From Paenibacillus tianjinensis (GTDB lineage Bacteria; Bacillota; Bacilli; Paenibacillales; Paenibacillaceae): 64,000 nt of DNA. The DNA lies in assembly GCF_017086365.1 (NCBI RefSeq), contig NZ_CP070969.1:1364001-1428000 (forward strand), read 5' to 3'. How positions within the stretch are numbered: position 1 is the stretch's first letter; each line of letters starts with the position of its first letter. The translations under genes and the position numbers were made by a program. This document shows positions 39,201 to 46,812 of this stretch, one piece after another. The notes under the pieces were generated by a model that ran no database searches, had not been told where the DNA came from, and saw only the letters and a program-made list of their open reading frames with translations.

Positions 39201-40036
39201 GGATGGGGGCTGTCACTAATATCAGTATAAAAAACTTGAGAAGAATTAAGCGGTTTTTCACCAATTCTTCCATCAAACAAAGATTGCACTAAGCGTGTTT
39301 TTCCGACCCCCGATAATCCCACTAAACGAACAGAGGCTCCTGGACGACTAAGAACACCTCGCAGTTCATCTATTCCCTCTGATACTGAAAGAGCATCGGA
39401 TTGTAATCTAGTTGAATTATATAAACGAACATGGCTATCCGTAAAATATGCTTCCTCCATTCCCCCTGGACAGTTCGCCCAATTCCCGTAAGATTTCCAT
39501 CCTTGAATTGGACGGCCTATCTTATTGCGTACCCACAAGATTAGGGCAGGATGTACACGAACCCAACTTGCAATTCGCCCACGGTCATAGAAATCAACCT
39601 TAAGTCGAGCGGCTTTTGGATAGTCAGCAACAGCACTTTGCATTGCTACCTTGCGATTTCTTAAAGTTGAGTCTGCTGTAGAGCCTTGGCTACTAACAAT
39701 AATGTACGCCCCGTTATTATCTGCTAAGTCTCTGATAACTTGTCTAAGCTTATTGTTAGGCCGCATTTCCTCAATAATTGCACTTCTCGGCATATCAGGC
39801 TTTTTGACTTGAAATCCTGTATTTGATCTAGGGATAAAACCATCATTTTGGAAGGCTGACGTTAATTCCACACGAACATCTATACCACCATCACTAGCAT
39901 TCTGGTGTCCTCCCCAAGTAACACCTGCAACTGGTAATCCCATATTACGTATCTCTGCTTCACAAAGAAGTCCGATAAGTGACCTAAGGTCTGAATCATT
40001 TAGTTCTGCAATATCGTTTCCTGTTATATCCAGCAT
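36230..40036 (-). CDS. Nuclease-STAND NTPase (Avs-like) defence protein
   Basis: 1,268 residues. The N-terminus is a PD-(D/E)XK-like nuclease: Glu25/Glu27, GGIDVRVEL (Asp53) and GFQVKK (Gln76, Lys78). The middle is a STAND NTPase with Walker A GLSGVGKTRL (about 240-249) and Walker B LILVIDN (about 295-301). The C-terminal 700 residues are helical repeat-like. This layout (effector nuclease, STAND ATPase, repeat sensor) is that of antiviral STAND (Avs) proteins, which recognise phage proteins and then degrade DNA. ATG 40036 is chosen for the GCAGGAGG upstream; an earlier start adds 13 residues. It stands alone, on the strand opposite to the flanking sigK copies. Confidence 0.75.
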   Translation of the reverse strand: MLDITGNDIAELNDSDLRSLIGLLCEAEIRNMGLPVAGVTWGGHQNASDGGIDVRVELTSAFQNDGFIPRSNTGFQVKKPDMPRSAIIEEMRPNNKLRQVIRDLADNNGAYIIVSSQGSTADSTLRNRKVAMQSAVADYPKAARLKVDFYDRGRIASWVRVHPALILWVRNKIGRPIQGWKSYGNWANCPGGMEEAYFTDSHVRLYNSTRLQSDALSVSEGIDELRGVLSRPGASVRLVGLSGVGKTRLVQSLFDGRIGEKPLNSSQVFYTDISDSPHPDPRNFAEMLIAFQKPLILVIDNCPPELHRKLTIICSSAGSQLSLLTVEYDVRDDQPEETEVYRLEPASSDLIEKVILSRFAHITETGARTIAEFAGGNARIAITLAKTIERGEDITQLRDHDLFERLFQQRNLPDSKLLKVAEVCSLVYSFDIRISEVDESELKLLGSLRDLSDRELYENVVDLKRRELVQQRGHWRAVLPHAVANRLAERALQSIPAYIITDTFLRDGSKRLLKSFSRRLGFLHNSQAAIEISREWLSETGLLGNIMNLNEPGITLLRNIAPVNPNLVLSLLEGVVNQENPHIFFSRENNHFCDFTRLLRSIAYDPLLFERATHLLCRFALAEQSDENFNSIRKLLKSLFYIYLSGTHATPEQRLSVISTLLESAAEDRVDLGVSLLSAALEAWNFSSSNSFEFGARARDYGWSPKTKADINHWYKTFLDYISPLVASENSLAAKLREVLSMKFRGLWTRAAMYDELEAVTNLIAEKHVWNEGWTAVKSTIRFDAKVMTPSIVDRLNNLAKILAPTTLIGKARLYTLSGYKNALDLIDTIEEESDSTESYTKIQNTARSLGKEVGSSMELVDELLPELLSHEGIRIFDFGQGLSESICNPRSIWENMLHHLHSIPVSKRNFQLLRGFLSGLSNTNNDLCENLLNEAVTCQLLSASFPIIQTSVSINKEGIERLKKALQLESAPIWMYRNLSYGRAFDSINDSDFCELIKLIASKSDGSNVAIEILHMRIHGEKKENIGDEIIALGQELLVKYSFNHVNAAHKDYELAKLVEYFFSNEEAAGNIRLVANKIAAGLENYEIHLTDFDDVLVAIASTHPLIFLDAFLVEYEEVIYGISRLVSDDLHSSINPLTVINDDIILSWCGINPEVRYPRIASVILPYKNIGDGIDWSPLAITLIRNSSDPVTILKEFKHAFRPTSWSSSRAEIMQKFIPLISHLKQHEDPNVSQWAIQEEKIFREEVRSEREWELARNRERNERFE

Positions 40037-40263
40037 AATAAACCTCCTGCTCATAAAGTATAAGCACGTTTTCAAAAAAGACGGATTTCTGATTATGATT
40101 GATCTTTTAATTATATAGAATTAGTGGTTTGCTTAGTAAGTAATAACTGAATTTAATACTAAATAATATCGTTCTTAGCTTCAATTTGACGAAGAGTAAC
40201 ATATAAACTAGTTTAAGTTGACGAACAACTTTTGAAAGTACATTACCACCACTTTACATATAA

Positions 40264-40288
40264 TTTACATCGTATCGTGTCCATAACC
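40264..40288 (+). repeat. Junction element upstream of sigK copy 4
   Basis: TTTACATCGTATCGTGTCC followed by ATAACC, directly before the sigK homology. It is shared with 41785 and, less exactly, with 35433. Confidence 0.7.
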
Positions 40289-40794
40289 TCAAAAAATTCG
40301 ACAACACCGGCGAAGATATGGAAGACCTCATCTCCATCGGCACCATCGGCCTGATCAAGGCCATTGAAAGCTACCGCCCGAACAAAGGCACGAAGCTCGC
40401 CACTTTTGCCGCCCGCTGTATCGAGAATGAAATCCTTATGCATTTAAGATCGCTTAAAAAGACCAAAAAGGACGTATCCCTGCATGACCCTATAGGGACG
40501 GACAAGGAAGGTAATGAGATTACGCTGATCGATATCCTCGGTTCCGACGCAGATGATATTGTCAAAGAAGTGGATCTGAAGATTGAGAAGAGCAAGATTT
40601 ATCGTAATTTGGATATTCTGGATGACCGGGAAAAGGAAGTTGTGGTCGGGCGGTTTGGGCTTGATACAGGCGGGGAAGAGCGGACGCAGCGGGAGATTGC
40701 GAAGGAGCTGGGGATTTCGCGGAGTTATGTGTCGCGGATAGAGAAAAGGGCGCTCATGAAGCTTTATCATGAGTTTTATAAGGCGAAGCGGTGA
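40289..40794 (+). pseudogene. sigK 3' fragment, copy 4 (well preserved)
   Basis: Begins at the codon 66-67 region ([29 protein letters not shown]) and is open to the normal stop. From Met76 to the end the 158 residues are identical to SigK, yet I count about 45 codon differences, all synonymous. It lacks the pro-peptide and the first part of region 2. No ribosome-binding site or promoter is evident, so a functional sigma factor is unlikely. It looks like a displaced or imported allele. Confidence 0.9.
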
Positions 40795-40805
40795 GGTAAG
40801 GAGTT

Positions 40806-40856
40806 GCCTGTAGGAATGAGACTTCAAATGTCTCGATCCTGCAGGTTATTTGTGTT
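40806..40856 (+). terminator. Terminator after sigK copy 4
   Basis: CCTGTAGGAATGAGAC pairs with GTCTCGATCCTGCAGG around TTCAAAT. The following T-rich stretch is weak. Confidence 0.6.
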
Positions 40857-40929
40857 TTATATAAGAAATTTAAAAATCACTGTGTTATCTTCAAAGCTTT
40901 AGTCAGATATAAAATGTACTGTACTGTGG

Positions 40930-40935
40930 TATACT
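40930..40935 (+). promoter_or_regulatory. Extended -10 promoter of the small-ORF/kinase pair
   Basis: GTGGTATACT contains the extended -10 TGnTATACT, about 34 bases before the ATG at 40969. No good -35 box is seen, which is common for extended -10 promoters. Confidence 0.5.
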
Positions 40936-40968
40936 CGAACTATAAGTGGAAAATGAGGTGTTTGTGTA

Positions 40969-41148
40969 ATGATGAATCTTACGAAGGACCTTGCTAAATT
41001 GATCCGGTTAACGGGTGACCGGGCGATGTTGGATGCTAAAGCAAATGGAACTTATATAGTATATAAGACAAATGAGGGGCAAATTGTTAGAGAATATAGT
41101 ACGGGCAAGATCGAGAAAATGAATGAACAGGATTTCATCCATGAATGA
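40969..41148 (+). CDS. Small 59-residue protein, possible antitoxin
   Basis: A short, charged protein starting MMNLTKDLAKLIRLTGDRAM and ending in EQDFIHE. It overlaps the start of the kinase gene by 8 bases (ATGAATGA), an arrangement typical of toxin-antitoxin operons. A good extended -10 promoter and a weak AATGAGGTG ribosome-binding site precede it. I recognise no domain. The antitoxin role is inferred only from size, overlap and the zeta-like partner. Confidence 0.6.
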   Translation: MMNLTKDLAKLIRLTGDRAMLDAKANGTYIVYKTNEGQIVREYSTGKIEKMNEQDFIHE

Positions 41149-41740
41149 TACGCAGGCAACGATGTTTGTGTTTGCCGGTAATAATGGGAGCGGTAAGAGC
41201 ACAATCCGCAACTTGATTGTTGACCGACTTGGAGTAAGTGTGAATATTGATCCGGATGCACTAGCCCGTAAAATTAATAGTGGACATCCTGAAAAGAGTA
41301 AAGTATCCGCTGGAAAAGAAGCTATAAGGATAGCCAGGGAATGTATCCGAAATAAGTGGGATTTCACTGTGGAAACCACCTTAGCGGGTGGTAACGTTAT
41401 AAGGCAGATGAGGGATGCAAAAGAACAAGGCTTTGAAATTATTGTGTTTTATGTGGGACTAGGGGAAGTTCGGCTAAATATTGAACGTGTTGCTCTACGT
41501 GTGAAAAACGGTGGTCATCATATTGAAACCGAGGATATTATTAGACGCAATGTAACAAGTATGAATAATCTGCTATCTCACTTAGACCTGATTGATCAAT
41601 TAATTGTTGTTGATAATAGTAAAGCTGATGGGGAGTTTATTCTCGAAGCAGATAATAGCGGGATAAAATATTATTTAAATGAACTGCCTGAATGGGCACA
41701 ATTAATCGATAGACAATTACAAATTAAATACAGAACGTAA
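41141..41740 (+). CDS. Zeta-toxin-like P-loop kinase
   Basis: 199 residues. Walker A is [10 protein letters not shown] (about residues 13-22), followed by [11 protein letters not shown], a match to the zeta family (N-x-D-x-x-A), and TVETTLAGG (family (S/T)-x-E-T-T-L). Zeta toxins phosphorylate UDP-N-acetylglucosamine or related nucleotides. Some relatives are plain AAA-type kinases, so toxicity is not assured. ATG 41141 overlaps the small ORF; an in-frame ATG at 41123 is possible. The pair is enclosed by two sigK fragments and makes a compact cargo of under 900 bases. Confidence 0.75.
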   Translation: MNDTQATMFVFAGNNGSGKSTIRNLIVDRLGVSVNIDPDALARKINSGHPEKSKVSAGKEAIRIARECIRNKWDFTVETTLAGGNVIRQMRDAKEQGFEIIVFYVGLGEVRLNIERVALRVKNGGHHIETEDIIRRNVTSMNNLLSHLDLIDQLIVVDNSKADGEFILEADNSGIKYYLNELPEWAQLIDRQLQIKYRT

Positions 41741-41743
41741 AAA

Positions 41744-41784
41744 AAACCAATTCGAATCGGGAACGATCGTGATTGGTTATTTTG
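41744..41784 (+). terminator. Terminator after zeta-like gene
   Basis: AACCAAT pairs with ATTGGTT with an inner CG pair, followed by ATTTTGTTT. It ends just where the junction element of copy 5 begins. Confidence 0.5.
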
Positions 41785-41809
41785 TTTACATCGCATCGTG
41801 TCCAGAACC
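41785..41809 (+). repeat. Junction element upstream of sigK copy 5
   Basis: TTTACATCGCATCGTGTCC followed by AGAACC. It differs from the 40264 element at two positions. Confidence 0.7.
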
Positions 41810-42314
41810 TCAAAAATTCGACAACACCGGCGAAGACATGGAAGACCTCATCTCCATCGGCACCATCGGGCTGATCAAGGCCATTGAGAGCTACCGCCCG
41901 AACAAAGGCACGAAACTGGCTACATTTGCTGCCCGCTGTATTGAAAATGAAATCCTCATGCATTTGAGATCGCTTAAAAAGACCAAAAAGGATGTATCCC
42001 TGCATGATCCGATCGGGACGGACAAGGAAGGTAACGAGATCACGCTGATCGATATCCTCGGTTCCGACGCAGATGATATTGTGAAAGAAGTGGATCTGAA
42101 GATCGAGAAGAGCAAGATATATCGTAATCTGGATATTCTGGATGACCGGGAAAAGGAAGTTGTGGTCGGCCGCTTCGGCCTGGACACCGGCGGAGAAGAG
42201 CGGACGCAGCGGGAGATTGCGAAGGAGCTAGGGATCTCACGGAGTTATGTGTCGCGGATAGAGAAAAGGGCGCTCATGAAGCTGTATCATGAGTTTTATA
42301 AGGCGAAGCGGTGA
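41810..42314 (+). pseudogene. sigK 3' fragment, copy 5 (well preserved)
   Basis: Same breakpoint as copy 4 (after AACC, at TCAAAAATTCGACAACACC, one A fewer). From PheAspAsn onward the protein is identical to SigK to the last residue, with about 25 synonymous codon differences from the intact gene and many from copy 4. Three distinct but functional-looking sigK alleles are therefore present in the window. Confidence 0.9.
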
Positions 42315-42321
42315 GAAGAGT

Positions 42322-42352
42322 GAAGAGATCTGTCGGGGACAGGTCTCTTTTC
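42322..42352 (+). terminator. Terminator after sigK copy 5
   Basis: AGAGATCTGTC pairs with GACAGGTCTCT around GGG and is followed by TTTTCG. Confidence 0.7.
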
Positions 42353-42424
42353 GTATTATTAGGTCAGCCGGTAAACTTCTGGTTGGTCTGTTTCTGCATG
42401 TGTTTCAAGCAGGGAGATAACCTA

Positions 42425-42610
42425 TCAGTCGCGTTCCTTGGTATCCCATCAATTAAGAGTATTGAAGGAAGCAGAAATCGTTAGCGTTCGTAAATAAGGG
42501 GCAATCAATTACTACCGCCTGGATGTACAAAGCAAGCTGAGTTTCCTGAAAAATCTGGCTCAGGAAATCGATAATGCGCTTTCGTACTGCAAATTGCCTT
42601 CTAACGGGAG
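42425..42610 (+). pseudogene. ArsR-family regulator remnant
   Basis: One frame reads HQLRVLKEAEIVSVRK, stop, GAINYYRLDVQSKLSFLKNL, AQEIDNALSYCKLPS: the C-terminal half of an ArsR winged helix (LxxLxxAGLVxxRxxGRxxxYxL). There is no start and at least one in-frame stop. It abuts an aldo-keto reductase remnant, a common gene pair. Confidence 0.55.
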
Positions 42611-42619
42611 GGAAGAGCA

Positions 42620-43062
42620 ATGAACAAAAACATTAAGGCCAGAAACGGCGTTCTTATTCCCAAATTGGGCTTTGGCGTATATAAAATACCTAAAGGGCAA
42701 GCTTTTGAACAATCAAACGGCGAAGCGATTCGTGGACAACAGAGTTCGGCTACATGGCGACGAAAAAAGCGTTCGAACAAACCTGCAGAAAGCTGAACGT
42801 CACCTATCTTGATATGTATTTGATATTCTTTGCCGGCCCACAATATGTGGAAGCTTGGAGGGCAATATAAGAGCTATACCCTGAGGGAAGAATCAAAGTA
42901 ATCGGCGTTGCTTATTTTGAGATCGGGTATCTGGATCATTTGATGAAGCATCGTCTATTCTGCCGATGATCAATCAGGTCGAAACCCATCCGTAATTTCC
43001 GCAGCATGAGTTGCATGAATATATGATTCGGCACCAGATTGTGCACGAAGCCGAGGTGTAAA
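42620..43062 (+). pseudogene. Aldo/keto reductase remnant
   Basis: It begins MNKNIKARNGVLIPKLGFGV with an upstream GGGAGGGAAGAG. After about 30 residues a large internal stretch is missing. Family segments then continue across frameshifts and stops: TKKAFEQTCRKLNVTYLDMY, QYVEAWRAI, EGRIKVIGVAYFEIGYLDHL, INQVETHP, PQHELHEYMIRHQI. The order matches an AKR barrel, so it is one decayed gene. Confidence 0.75.
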
Positions 43063-43102
43063 CCGATTCAGCTCGGTTTAGATCGTATTAGTTTACTTAG
43101 TT

Positions 43103-43159
43103 GTTGAGAAGAGGGCGCTTATGAAGTCGTCTCATGGGTTTAATAAGGCGATGCTATAG
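43103..43159 (+). pseudogene. sigK 3' terminal fragment, copy 6 (last of the proximal cluster)
   Basis: TTGAGAAGAGGGCGCTTATGAA and CATGGGTTTAATAAGGCG match the last 57 bases of sigK (EKRALMK...HEFYKAKR) with small changes. It closes the decayed ArsR/AKR block. Confidence 0.7.
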
Positions 43160-43395
43160 GGAATGGAGGGGTACCAGTCGTTGGACGGGTGCCTTTTTAG
43201 TGCTATGTGGTTTCTGATTTATTTGGAAAGGAAAGTCTAGAAACTGCTAACGAAGTTTGAATAAGATTTAACATGTGGATACTAAGTGAACGTTATTGAA
43301 ATCATAAATAATTTATCCGAAAAATTCCTTCATCATGGAAATACCTATAGTGGAATTTTTGTTATAATGTGGTGATTAAACTGAAGGGGTTGATA

Positions 43396-43941
43396 ATGAT
43401 TAATTGTTCAAGAAAAGTGTTAAAACTCATATCATTCTCGATTTTATTACTTATGGTTATTGGAATGAGTACGGCTTGCGACCCATCTTCGAAAAATAAG
43501 TCTTCTTTTTACGAATCCACTAACAGTACCTCTTTAAGTGATGAAGATATCCAATCCATTTCCTTAAATTCAACTGAGACAGATGTACTTAATGTTTTTG
43601 GTGAACCCGATTTTAAGGATGAAGTGAAGTCACCGAAATCTGTGCATTTCATTTATGGAAAGGAACAGTCCCGTTTCGACGTCGATTTCCTATTAATGAA
43701 TAATAAGGTAGCGAGATATCATATAGGCAGCACTAAGTATAAAACAAACCGGGACATTACGTTAAACAACTCTAAGGAAGATGTTATTTCCGCATATGGT
43801 AAGAACTCTTATACACGATCCGATACAGGAGCGGAAATTATTGGTTACTTTGATAAGGTGAATGGCACTAATCTTGAATTTGGATTTTCCAAAAACAAAG
43901 TCATTACGATTATTTACTCGTATTATACATATTCTAAATGA
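43396..43941 (+). CDS. Lipoprotein of unknown function with two DUF4309-like repeats
   Basis: 181 residues. The signal peptide ends in lipobox MSTAC (Cys about 26), then a Ser-rich linker. Two similar segments follow: ISLNSTETDVLNVFGEPDF and ITLNNSKEDVISAYGKNSY, each followed by a beta strand with Tyr or Phe. This resembles the repeats of DUF4309/BamE-like small lipoproteins. ATG 43396 is chosen for AAGGGGTTG upstream. Its AT-rich codon use fits the island rather than the sugar genes downstream. Function unknown. Confidence 0.65.
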   Translation: MINCSRKVLKLISFSILLLMVIGMSTACDPSSKNKSSFYESTNSTSLSDEDIQSISLNSTETDVLNVFGEPDFKDEVKSPKSVHFIYGKEQSRFDVDFLLMNNKVARYHIGSTKYKTNRDITLNNSKEDVISAYGKNSYTRSDTGAEIIGYFDKVNGTNLEFGFSKNKVITIIYSYYTYSK

Positions 43942-44215
43942 GTTACGTAATAATGATGACATTGACTGAAAAAGTTATATCCGCGGCTGGAGGGGGCCAT
44001 GCTTCTCCCGGTAAAATTGGAACAGTGAGATTTGAGCAGATGTGCGTTTCCATAGGGTTCCTTTCTTGGTGGGCTTCGACAATTCCGAGAACCTTCTCTG
44101 CGAATTCACCCGACAAGCGACAACAGACCAACGGCCACTCCGCTAACAGCCTCACTTGCGGCAAGGACGGCTGTGAAGTACACTTTCAGTATCTAAAGCT
44201 AAGGACGTGTTATGG

Positions 44216-44926
44216 ATGAATGCAGAAAGGGTAATGCAGGAGCTCGAAGCCCTCGGCAAGGAACGCACGAAGAAAATGTACTGCTCAAACGGTGCACAGG
44301 AGCCGTTGTTCGGCGTGGCAACCGGAGCGATGAAGCCGATTTTCAAGCAGACCGGGATTAATCAGGAGCTGGCTGAGCAGCTGTATGCTACAGGCAACTA
44401 TGACGCGATGTATTTTGCCGGGATTATTGCCGATCCGAATGGCATGACCGAAGCTGATTACGACCGGTGGATGGATGCTGCCTACTTTTATATGCTGTCC
44501 GATTTTGTGGTGGCGGTGACCCTCGCGGAGGCTGAGATTGCCCAGCAGGTGGCCGATAAATGGATTGCCAGCGGGGAGGATTTGCGGATGTCGGCGGGCT
44601 GGAGCTGTTACTGCTGGCTGCTCGGCAACCGGAAGGATGCGGAATTCGATGCAGACAAGCTGGCCGGCATGCTGGAGCGGGTGAAGAATACCATTCACGA
44701 TGCGCCCGAAAGGACCAAATATTCCATGAATAACTTCCTCTACACAGTGAGCATATCTTATGTGCCGCTTCATGAGCAGGCCGTCGCAACAGCCAAAGAG
44801 GTAGGACCGGTAGAAGTCGGGGACGGCAAGGGAAAGAGCAAGCACATTCATGCCTATGCGAATATTGAGAAAGCTATGGATAAAGGGCAGAAGCCCGGAT
44901 TCAAGCGCCGGCATGTGAGATGCTGA
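44216..44926 (+). CDS. DNA alkylation repair-like HEAT-repeat protein (AlkD family)
   Basis: 236 residues, helical throughout, with the AlkD/DNA-alkylation-repair pattern: an N-terminal ERVMQELEALG, a GVATGAMKPIFK segment, YDAMYFAGIIADP and DFVVAVTLAEAEIAQQVADKW. It could be a glycosylase acting on alkylated bases or a non-catalytic relative. I cannot assign the catalytic Asp with certainty. ATG 44216 is used; GTG 44207 is an alternative. GC-rich codon use returns here, so this marks the right edge of the AT-rich region. Confidence 0.7.
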   Translation: MNAERVMQELEALGKERTKKMYCSNGAQEPLFGVATGAMKPIFKQTGINQELAEQLYATGNYDAMYFAGIIADPNGMTEADYDRWMDAAYFYMLSDFVVAVTLAEAEIAQQVADKWIASGEDLRMSAGWSCYCWLLGNRKDAEFDADKLAGMLERVKNTIHDAPERTKYSMNNFLYTVSISYVPLHEQAVATAKEVGPVEVGDGKGKSKHIHAYANIEKAMDKGQKPGFKRRHVRC

Positions 44927-44966
44927 GGAACTCCAGACAGATTTATATATAGGAAAAGTTATTAAA

Positions 44967-44996
44967 GGGACAAGCCGGCGGCTTGTCTTTTTTTAT
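44967..44996 (+). terminator. Terminator after AlkD-like gene
   Basis: GACAAGCCGGCGGCTTGTC is a near-perfect hairpin followed by seven T residues. Confidence 0.85.
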
Positions 44997-45051
44997 GTAT
45001 TGCTAAGAGCAGCAGTCTGTGATATTTTTGTGATGAAAATATTTACTTGAC

Positions 45052-45110
45052 GTTAACCGTTGTCTTATTGTAAACATTTCCTTTTTTTCGGTAAAAGGTT
45101 AACAAAAGCA
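45052..45110. promoter_or_regulatory. Candidate operator region of the sugar transporter gene
   Basis: The minus strand of 45052-45078 reads AATGTTTACAATAAGAC then AACGGTTAAC, like the sites at 46813, 48074, 49342 and 51451. A second GGTTAAC lies at 45097. Together they lie about 215-270 bases before the transporter start. Confidence 0.45.
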
Positions 45111-45322
45111 TAGCTGAATTTAACCTGGCTCTCTTAAGCTCCTGGCGCACAGACGGAAATGTACAAAAATAAGTAATTCAAATGATTAAATATCAAAAAG
45201 CCTGCAGCCTGGCGGCATCCTATAATGAAAGCGGAAACAATGATAAAGCGCAAAAGGAACGGGGAACGTAAGCTGTATTTTTGCGGATCATGAAAGCGAT
45301 TAAATAAAGGGAGATGGATACT

Positions 45323-46723
45323 ATGCAATCGACGAATTTGGCAAATGAACTTCTAGTACCCGCAGCGGCAGCGCCTCAGGCCGACGGTAAATTAGGCTTC
45401 AGGGAAAAAATCAGCTACGGACTGGGGGATTTGGGCTCCAACCTGATGTGGGAGATTGTCGGAAGCTTCCTGCTTTATTTTTATACTGACGTTGCCTTAA
45501 TTCCGGTAGCAGCTACAGGCACTCTGATTCTGGTTGCACGGATTCTTGATTCAATCATAGACCCGGTTATCGGCGGCATGGTCGACCGGACCAATACGAA
45601 GTACGGCAGATCGAAGCCGTATATCCTGTTTGGCATTATACCGTTTGCCATTATGCTGATTCTGACCTTCACCAGCCCTGATATTTCTGTAACCGGCAAA
45701 ATCATTTATGCCTCCGTTACCTACATTATCGCCGGCCTGCTGTACTCCCTGGTGAATGTACCCTACGGTGCGCTTATGCCAATGATGACTAGAAGCGGGG
45801 ATGAGAAGAACCAGCTGTCCAGCTTCCGGATGGTCGGTATGGCTGCCGGCAGTATTATCGTAACCGCTTTAACAACGCCTATGGTCGAATTTTTCGGCGG
45901 AGGAAATGAAAAGACAGGTTATCTGTTCACTACAGTCGTATTCGCCGTACTCAGCGCCATTATGTTCCTCATAGTCTATAAAAATTGTAAAGAACGTTAT
46001 GTAGAGCCTGTATCTGCTGTTAAACAAAAAGGGGCCTTGCTTCAGACTTATAAAAGCGCATTCAAGAATACACCTTGGGTAGCTACGATATTGTTCTCGC
46101 TGCTGCTCTTCGTCCGGACAGGTGCCATTGTCTCGATCACGATTTATTTCTGCCTGCATGTACTGCACAACCCGAGAATGATCTCCATCCTGCTTCCGTC
46201 GCTGTATGTATCTATCCTGTTCTCTGCCGCTATTACTCCAGCATTCCTGCGGAAGTTCAAGCAGCGTAAGGGCAACATTATCGCCAATGTTTGTTTTATG
46301 ATCGGAGTAGCGATTATGCCGATGCTTGAAAATAATATGACCCTGTTCGTCGGCGTATGGTTCCTGGCTAATGTGATCGGCGGAATCAGCTCCGGTGCCG
46401 TGTTCAGTATGATCGCCAATTCCGTCGACTACAACGAATGGAAATTCAACAAAAAGGCCGAAGGCACCCTGTACGCCGGCTACAGCTTTGCAACAAAAGT
46501 CGGAATGGCACTGGGCAGCGCTGTTGTGGGATATACACTGGCTATGTCCGGCTATAATGCTGAAAATGTAACACCTGAGGCTTCCTCTGCCATCAATGTA
46601 TTATTCTTTGCGATTCCGCTTGTGTGTACGGTACTGCAGATTATTGCCGTTTCCTTCTACAAGCTGGATGCCATTCATCCTCAGGTGGTCCGTGAACTGG
46701 AACAAAGAAGAAGCGCAGTATAA
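45323..46723 (+). CDS. GPH-family glycoside:cation symporter (MFS superfamily)
   Basis: A 466-residue permease with about 12 hydrophobic segments. GPH features: GLGDLGSNLMWEIVGSFLLYFYTD at the first helix, then ILDSIIDPVIGGMVDRTNTKYGRSKPYI, the family's Asp-rich cytoplasmic loop. It would import a glycoside with a proton or sodium ion. ATG 45323 is chosen because GGGAG lies 8 bases upstream; ATG 45314 touches that site. It is upstream of a ROK kinase and the isomerase operon, and a shared operator suggests co-regulation. Confidence 0.88.
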   Translation: MQSTNLANELLVPAAAAPQADGKLGFREKISYGLGDLGSNLMWEIVGSFLLYFYTDVALIPVAATGTLILVARILDSIIDPVIGGMVDRTNTKYGRSKPYILFGIIPFAIMLILTFTSPDISVTGKIIYASVTYIIAGLLYSLVNVPYGALMPMMTRSGDEKNQLSSFRMVGMAAGSIIVTALTTPMVEFFGGGNEKTGYLFTTVVFAVLSAIMFLIVYKNCKERYVEPVSAVKQKGALLQTYKSAFKNTPWVATILFSLLLFVRTGAIVSITIYFCLHVLHNPRMISILLPSLYVSILFSAAITPAFLRKFKQRKGNIIANVCFMIGVAIMPMLENNMTLFVGVWFLANVIGGISSGAVFSMIANSVDYNEWKFNKKAEGTLYAGYSFATKVGMALGSAVVGYTLAMSGYNAENVTPEASSAINVLFFAIPLVCTVLQIIAVSFYKLDAIHPQVVRELEQRRSAV

Positions 46724-46756
46724 CCAAGCTTGTAAACGGTAGTTCAGAACTGGAAG

Positions 46757-46803
46757 TTTGCAATGCTGTAAGGTTTCGGACTTATGGCATTGCTTTTTTT
46801 TGC
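46757..46803 (+). terminator. Terminator after GPH symporter
   Basis: GCAATGC pairs with GCATTGC with an inner AAG/CTT pairing, followed by TTTTTTTT. Confidence 0.75.
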
Positions 46804-46812
46804 AACAAAAGA

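Noticed and set aside
40318..42314. Two long sigK-like open frames as additional functional sigma factors
   Set aside because: They lack the pro-peptide and the start of region 2 and have no promoter or ribosome-binding site; they fit 3' scars better.
43942..44215. Open frames on both strands between the lipoprotein and AlkD-like genes
   Set aside because: No ribosome-binding site, no recognisable motif, and the two frames are mutually antisense.
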